From Glycine soja (Eukaryota > Streptophyta > Magnoliopsida > Fabales > Fabaceae): a stretch of 64,000 nt of DNA. The translations under genes and the position numbers were made by a program. Location: contig NC_041002.1 in assembly GCF_004193775.1 (NCBI RefSeq), positions 11,692,485 to 11,756,484 on the forward strand. The letters are read 5' to 3'. Below the pieces are notes generated by a model that had not been told where the DNA came from, ran no database searches, and was given only the letters and a program-made list of their open reading frames with translations. Numbering within the stretch: position 1 is the first letter of the stretch; every line of letters begins with the position of its first letter. Shown one piece after another: positions 58,609 through 64,000 of the stretch.

Positions 58609-59900
58609 AATGATGAAGAAACCTTGGACCTAGATCCGTGAATCAAAGAAGATGGGAGGGTGAAGCTAAATGAGGAATCCCAACCCCACCAGTTGGACAA
58701 GTGACCTATCTTGGAACTCATTGGAAGGAAAAAGAGAAGTTGCTTATAATTCAAGTTTAGATATAAATGTTGATTTGTTTGCATGGTCAAAGACCGATAT
58801 TCTTGACATAGATCCCAATTACCATTGTCACTAGCTATCGATATGCCAAGATGTCGAACTAATAACACAAAAGAAGAGAAAAATGGATGGAGAAAGGCGA
58901 AAAGCCATTCAAGAAGAGGTTGCAAACTTGCTTGTAGCTATCGAATGATGTGATGGTTAAGAAATCAAATGGTAAATGGATGATATGTATTGATACACCA
59001 ACATCAATAAAGCATGCCCAAAAGATGCTTACCCTTTACCCACTATAGATCGAATAGAGGACGAGGCGACATGACATTGCTTACTTAGTTTTCTAGGTAC
59101 GTACTCAGGATTCAATCAAATCCAAATGCATCCTAGAGATGAAGGAAAACAACTTTTATAGTCAAATCCGCCAATTATTGCTTCTAGGTTATACCTTTCG
59201 ACCTAAAAAATGTAGGAACCACATACTAGTGTTTAATGGACAAGGTTTTCAAATATCAAATTAAAAGAAACATGGAGGTATATGTTGATGATATGGTGGT
59301 CAAGTCCAATAAACCTGATTCCTATGCTCAAGATCTTGAAGAACTATTTGCTCAAATCTGAAAACATAGCATGCAACTCAATCCAAAGAAGTGTGTGTTA
59401 GGAGTGAGAAGAAGGAATTCTTAGGATTCGTGCTCTCACATAAGGGAATACAAGACAACTTGAACAAGTTCTAGACCATCATTGAAATGAGAGGTTTGAA
59501 GAAACTCAAAGAAATCCAAAGACTTATTGGTCGGATAACCTCTTTAACGAGATTCCTTCCTAGAAAAGATGAAAAGGCCAAGCCTATCATGAACCTATTG
59601 AAAAGGAAAAAAAGGTTTCGATGGGATCAAGAATGTGAAGAGGACTTTCAAGACTTGAATCTAACACCAGCCAAACCACCACTGCTATCCAAGCTGGACA
59701 CACAGAGGAAGTTAATCACTTATCTTTCAATTTCTCGTGAGGTCGTAAGTGCAACAACGATTCAAGAACAAGAAGAAGGAAACATCTTATCTACTTTGTT
59801 AGTCGAGTATTGCATGATGTTGAAATGTGATATCAATTGATTGAGAAGGTAGCTTTAGCACTAGTTCATGCAACAAGACGTCTTCGATAGTACTTCCAAA
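58609..59900 (+). pseudogene. Tat-type reverse transcriptase and first RNase H
   Basis: Highly decayed start (NDEETLDLDP). From about 58980 the core is recognisable in shifting frames: MCIDTPTSIKHAQKM, YVDDMVVKSNKPDS at about 59280-59320 (catalytic YVDD kept), QDLEELFAQI, RLIGRITSLTRFLPR at 59515-59560 and KPIMNLLKRKKRFRWDQECE. The RNase H part follows (PLLSKLDTQRKLITYLSISR). Stops and frameshifts are frequent, for example at 59062, 59360 and 59472. Confidence 0.85.
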
Positions 59901-60350
59901 GTCACTAGGTGGTATTTAGGATTGATTGCCTAATAGCAAAAGTGTTGAGAAATCCTGAATTGGTTGGAAGAATGATGGCATGGTCAATTAAGTTTTCAGA
60001 ATTTGACATTCACTATGAACCAAAGGGACCCATAAAAGCTCATCACTTGGCAGATTTCATTGGTGAGTTACATCCAATTGGCCACTTTGAAGACTAGTGG
60101 TGGACACTACACGTGGATGGATCCTGCAACTAGAAAGGATGCAGAGTTGAGTTCTTGTTAGAAGGACCAACTCAAATGACCTATGAAAATTCTCTCATAT
60201 TTGGCTTCAAAGCTTCCAATAATAAGGTTGCATACGAGGGACTCCTAGTCAGATTGAGGTTAGCCAAAAAAGGTAAAGTGTTGGAGTGACTCAAAAGTTG
60301 CATCTGGAAAAATTAATGGAGAGTATCAAGTCAATAAGCCTCAACTTTTG
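59900..60350 (+). pseudogene. End of RNase H and second (archaeal-type) RNase H
   Basis: RNPELVGRMMAWSIKFSEFD and IHYEPKGPIKAHHLADFIGE close the first RNase H region. A second RNase H-like start, WWTLHVDGSCN with the catalytic Asp, follows at about 60100, then FKASNNKVAYEGLLVRLRLA. This doubled RNase H places the element in the Tat lineage. Stops at 60097 and 60132 break it. Confidence 0.75.
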
Positions 60351-60719
60351 ATATAGTATCATGATTTCATGAGTTTGAAAGATTATTTTGTAGAAGTACA
60401 AGTAAGGCACATTGGTAGAGATTACTGAGGAAGGGCTGACGAGTCGGCTAGTTTAGCAAGTGATCGAAAGCTTGGTCAGTTGAGAACATAGATACATGAA
60501 ACATTACTGAAACCAAGTACTCACTCAAACCAATTCATGAATGTCTCATCTAAAAAGAAGGAGTGGATGGTCGACATATTCGATTACCTTACTAAAGTAA
60601 CCTCCCAGAAAATGCCTTGGAAGCCAAAGTCTTAAGAACTAAAGAAGCAAGATATGTCATAATAGTGGAATACCTTTACAGACGAGGGTTCTCAACACCA
60701 ATACTCAAATGCCTAACTC

Positions 60720-61620
60720 AAAACTAGGTTAAGTACGTGATGAGGAGGTTGCATGAAGGTATTTGTGGAGTGGACTTAGGAAGTCAAACAATGGCAAATC
60801 GGGTGCTCAAGCTTGGACATTACAGGCCAACATTGAGGATATATTTTGTTGAATTTGTAAAATGACACATTCAATGCTAGAAACATGGTAACCTCATTCA
60901 TCAACCTGCCAATGAGTTGCACATTTTTACAATCCCCTAGCCTTTCGCCATGTGGGCATGGATTTACTCGGGCCTTTTTCGTTTTCCAAAAGGCAATGCA
61001 AGTACCTACTAGTGGTGATCGATGACTGCACATAATGGGTGCAAGCTAAACCCTTAACCATAATCTCGGCTCACAATGTGCAAACTTTTTTGTGGAAGAA
61101 CACAGTCACTAGATTCGAGATTTCCAATACAGTGATAACAAACAATTGATTACAATTTACATACAAGAAGTTGAATGAGTTTATGAAAGGGTTAGGAATC
61201 ACACATTAGATAACATCAGTCTAGCATCCCCAAACTAATGGACAAGCAAAGGTAGCCAACAAAGTCATCCTAGCTGAATTGAAAAAGAAAATTAGCTTGG
61301 CTAAAGGAAAATGTGCCAAAGTGTTATTAGAAGTCCTGTGGGGAATCCAATGCACCCCACAGTCAACCACTAAGGAAACATCATTTCAGTTTGCTTAATG
61401 AACTGACACCCTGATCTTGGTAAAGATAGGATAACCTTGATTCTGACAGTTGCGACATGACGAAGTTGGAAACATTGACACCCTAAAGGCCGAACTCGAC
61501 CTTGTGGAAGAAACTAGAGATCCAATAAGGATAACAATCGAAGCATGCAAGTAAAGAATGATCAAAATATTGAACACAAAACTAAAACCAAGGGAGTTCT
61601 TGGAAGATGACTTGGTTTGA
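60720..61620 (+). pseudogene. Tat-type integrase, heavily decayed
   Basis: Fragments in several frames follow the integrase order. LKLGHYRPTL lies in the zinc-finger region. FAMWAWIYSGLF and FPKGN sit near the first catalytic Asp region, and QTNGQAK-like text (caaactaatggacaagcaaag, 61229) near the catalytic Glu region. The C-terminal part reads ELDLVEETRDPIRI. Many stops are present, and it is the most damaged part of the element. Confidence 0.7.
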
Positions 61621-61964
61621 GGGCATAGGGATATGCAAGGAAGAATTCCTGAGAAGCAAAATTAGCAGCCAACTGGGTTGAACCCTTTTGGATTCGGCAA
61701 AACCTCAAAGTGGAGCTTAAAAGTTAGAAGAAATTTCTAGAAAGCCCATACCGTGCACCAGGAACTCCACACATCTTAAGTTTTACTATAGTTAAAATTA
61801 TGTATTCAATGGTGCACTCTTTTTCCTTACCTGGATTTTTTCCATATAAAAAATGTGTGAGGGCTTTTGTTGAGAATGTTTTGACGAGGCACCTCTTTTC
61901 AAGTTAATGAATACAAAAACCAGTTCAATCATATGTTGGTTATTTACTTTCAAGTAGAATCTAC

Positions 61965-62230
61965 AAGGTTTCCCTCCCGAGTACACCTACTCGACCAAGG
62001 ATTCACCTTTACTCTCTTTACAAGGTATCCTTCCCAAGTACACCTCCTTAGCCACAGATGCACCTTCAATTTCTTTATAAGGTTTCCCTCCTGAGTACAC
62101 TCACTAGGCCAAGGGCATACCTTCAAATTCTTTCAAAGGTTTCCCTCCTGAGTATTCCTACTCGGCCAAGGATGTACCTTCAACTCGTTTACAAAGCTTC
62201 CCTTCCAAACACCATTCAACTAAGGACACA
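61965..62230. repeat. 57-bp minisatellite, about 5 copies
   Basis: The landmark caaggtttccctcc[c/t]gagtaca recurs at 61965, 62022, 62079, 62136 and 62193, exactly 57 bp apart. It includes the phrase actcg[a/g]ccaagga. It lies just after pol, a common place for satellite-like arrays in Tat elements. Confidence 0.93.
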
Positions 62231-62517
62231 CCTATTTATTTGCAATGTTTTTAAACACCCTTGCTCGGTTATGGCCATACTTATGCGCAAAACTAATTAC
62301 AAAACATAATTCTTAGCTAAAATTATTGTTGTCATACTGATTAGGCAAGTTCGATTATAATCATACAAATCAACTACACTATCTGAATGGCGGAACTTGA
62401 TCATAACAAACATAAAGCAAACACTTCATTAATAATGGAAATGGAATTATAAGACGGTGACACCAAAATTAAAAATAAAATGGCATTATCGACTATCTAT
62501 TACAAAAGAAGCGGTCA

Positions 62518-63990
62518 CTACTGACTAGACCCATGGTTGTTAACCTTTTCATCATCAGGATGCCTCTTTTCCTCTTTGGCAGAAGCAATATTAGTCATGA
62601 AGGTCTCAGTAGGCGGGGTAGGTGGACGGCTAGAGTGACGATTTTTCTTTGGAATGTCATTTATAGACATCAAAACTCCTTCATGCACGTCTTTAGAGAG
62701 GTCAAATTCGAACTCATCTAGGATTTCAAACTTAAATCTCACTTGACAAAGACCCTTCTCAAAACCAACCATGTTCTCCTTTATCACCATGTCACGAGCA
62801 CCCCTTATAAGGGTCTAGTAGTCAGCTTTGTGTTTCTCTATCTTTGCTTCAGCCTTAGCCGTCGAGTCTTTCAACAAGTCTCTACCTTGGCTTTTAGGGA
62901 GTTCATGACATCTTTCTACCTCTTCAGCTTCCAATCCTAAGAAACATCTTTATTCTTGTACTTCTTAACATCAACCTTAAGATTGGTTTTTTTGGTGACC
63001 GATTGAGCGTTAGCCTCTAGAGCATGATTCTTTTCTTTATTTGTTTCCTCTAAAGCCTTCTTCAATTTGAATACCACTGAAGAGCTCCAAAAGATCATCT
63101 ACTGCGCAATTGCACTAGCCTTAGACTCCAACTCGCAATGCAAGGCCTAGTTGGAGGCAGCGTTAGCATTCTATAGTATGTCTTTGCCATAGTTTGATAC
63201 AACACTACTCGACATTACAAGTTGAGGTCACATTAAAATTTCCTTCCCCAGAAGAAAGGAAAAAGCATCAATGTGTTAAACTGATGTACATCAATTGAAC
63301 CAGGATGGAAGGTCGCATTCAAAATTCCTTCACAAGAGTCTGTTGTTGTAGCTTCTATTGAGGATGACCCTCCTCAGGTTTTTTTCCCTTGCCTCTTTTT
63401 CTCTTGTCTTTTTTCTTTTGAGGAGGAGGACAAGTGTTGGTTGGAGAAGGGCGTGGAGAAGGAATTTTATGCATAAGACTAGCCATAGATACATTTCTTC
63501 CATTAACTCCTGCTTCTTAGCTTACGTTGGAGAAGTCTAACGTGTCCATCTTAGCAAATTTAAGGATTGTTGAAACAAAAATTCTTAGTCAAAAAACCAA
63601 CACAAATAACTCAACTAATGCCAAAAAGAAATAAGAGGTACCTTCTAAGTCCTTTACCTATGTAGAAGACTTAAACATAGAAACAATCAACTTGGCCAAC
63701 AACCTCTGAGGGACTCTATTAAGAAGGGCCAAATTATACTTCTCGCCTTTAGTCAGATATTCAAGAGGAAAGTAGTTGTACCGCCTTAGTACGTGTTTCC
63801 CATCGAAAGGAAATAGAGGTTTACCCTTGTTGTAAAAAAATTGACATAGTTGAGACCGGGAAGAATTAGAACATTAAAAGAACCTAACTTAAATTTTTAT
63901 ATGTAGTAAAAGGCGAAAATATTGGCCTTTCTTGATGTTGAATCAATGACATCATTCTAGATTTATCCGCTTGTCTAGTACGAAAGTGAT
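62518..63990 (-). pseudogene. Antisense ORF of the Tat element, decayed
   Basis: Minus strand from about 63900: FPFDGKHVLRRYNYFPLEYL, TKGEKYNLALLNRVPQRLLA and LIVSMFKSST then a stop. A Lys/Glu-rich coiled-coil-like region follows (ALEETNKEKNHALEANAQS, about 63060-62990). Last is an open 90-codon tail (62790-62518; MVIKENMVGFEKGLCQVRFK, IPKKNRHSSRPPTPPTE). The first part resembles the proteins annotated as putative gypsy-type transposon, encoded antisense downstream of pol in Grande/Tat-like elements. The function is unknown. Frame breaks occur, and the 5' end may extend past the window. Confidence 0.55.
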
Positions 63991-64000
63991 GAAAAAACAA

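Larger units (their letters stand above)
52662..64000 (+). mobile_element. Tat-lineage Ty3/gypsy retrotransposon, decayed, continues past the window
   Basis: The order is: LTR with minisatellite (52662-53731), primer site (about 53732-53752), gag, protease, a 2.9-kb insertion, reverse transcriptase, RNase H, a second RNase H-like domain, integrase, a 57-bp minisatellite, and an antisense ORF near the right edge. Two RNase H domains and extra ORFs after pol are known features of the Tat lineage (Ogre, Grande, Retand and relatives). No second copy of the LTR is seen before 64000, so the 3' LTR should lie to the right. Stops and frameshifts are frequent throughout. Confidence 0.85.

Overview
This window is plant nuclear DNA, most likely from a legume and probably soybean (Glycine). 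I infer this from the AT-rich composition, the split plant gene fragments, the range of plant transposon families, and the dense GTAAT[C/T]GATTAC palindromes near the left edge, which I recognise as typical of soybean repeats. It is a repeat-rich segment: almost everything recognisable is a mobile element or a broken gene piece carried among them. Only one short ORF, a three-helix membrane protein of 116 residues at 30981-31331, looks like an intact cellular gene.

Layout. 1-1.2 kb: interspersed repeat with tandem 58-bp units. 2.5-3.3 kb: decayed Ty3/gypsy gag tail (minus). 4.2-6.2 kb: a telo-box promoter followed by possible exon remnants. 6.37-14.57 kb: a hAT DNA transposon (8-bp duplication gaaatgat) whose left tip was hit by a complete 5.4-kb Ty3/gypsy chromovirus (5-bp duplication ttagg, two LTRs, tRNA-Tyr-type primer site). 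14.6-16.0 kb: a non-coding segment duplicated in direct orientation. 16.93-24.42 kb: a CACTA transposon (duplication att) with a decayed TNP2-type transposase, carrying a nested 5'-truncated LINE (20.12-23.95 kb). 25.8-26.7 kb: a foldback MITE, then a fragment of a CYP710A-like sterol desaturase gene next to a second CACTA right end. 27.8-29.8 kb: an internally deleted Mutator-like element. 30.9-31.3 kb: the membrane-protein gene. 34.8-45.1 kb: a minus-strand Ty1/copia element that appears split by about 6 kb of foreign DNA. That insert holds pieces of an RPM1-like NB-LRR gene, a LEUNIG-type WD40 exon, another spliced exon, a CACTA-like terminus and a truncated LTR. 49.4-50.7 kb: low-complexity CCA/TCA DNA with a duplicated block of about 350 bp. 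51.0-51.9 kb: 3' end of another LINE. 52.66 kb to the right edge: a large decayed Tat-lineage Ty3/gypsy element with minisatellites, a 2.9-kb TG...CA insertion inside pol, and an antisense ORF after pol.

The value of the window is its insertion stratigraphy. Four nestings can be read from target-site duplications or an interrupted frame: chromovirus in hAT, LINE in CACTA, the TG...CA unit in the Tat pol, and less securely the 6-kb insert in copia. I found no CRISPR, no rRNA or tRNA gene and no clearly new multi-gene system. The best candidates for something not yet described are the gene-fragment cluster at 35.5-41.4 kb, the CYP710A piece beside a CACTA end, and the tRNA-Tyr-primed chromovirus.
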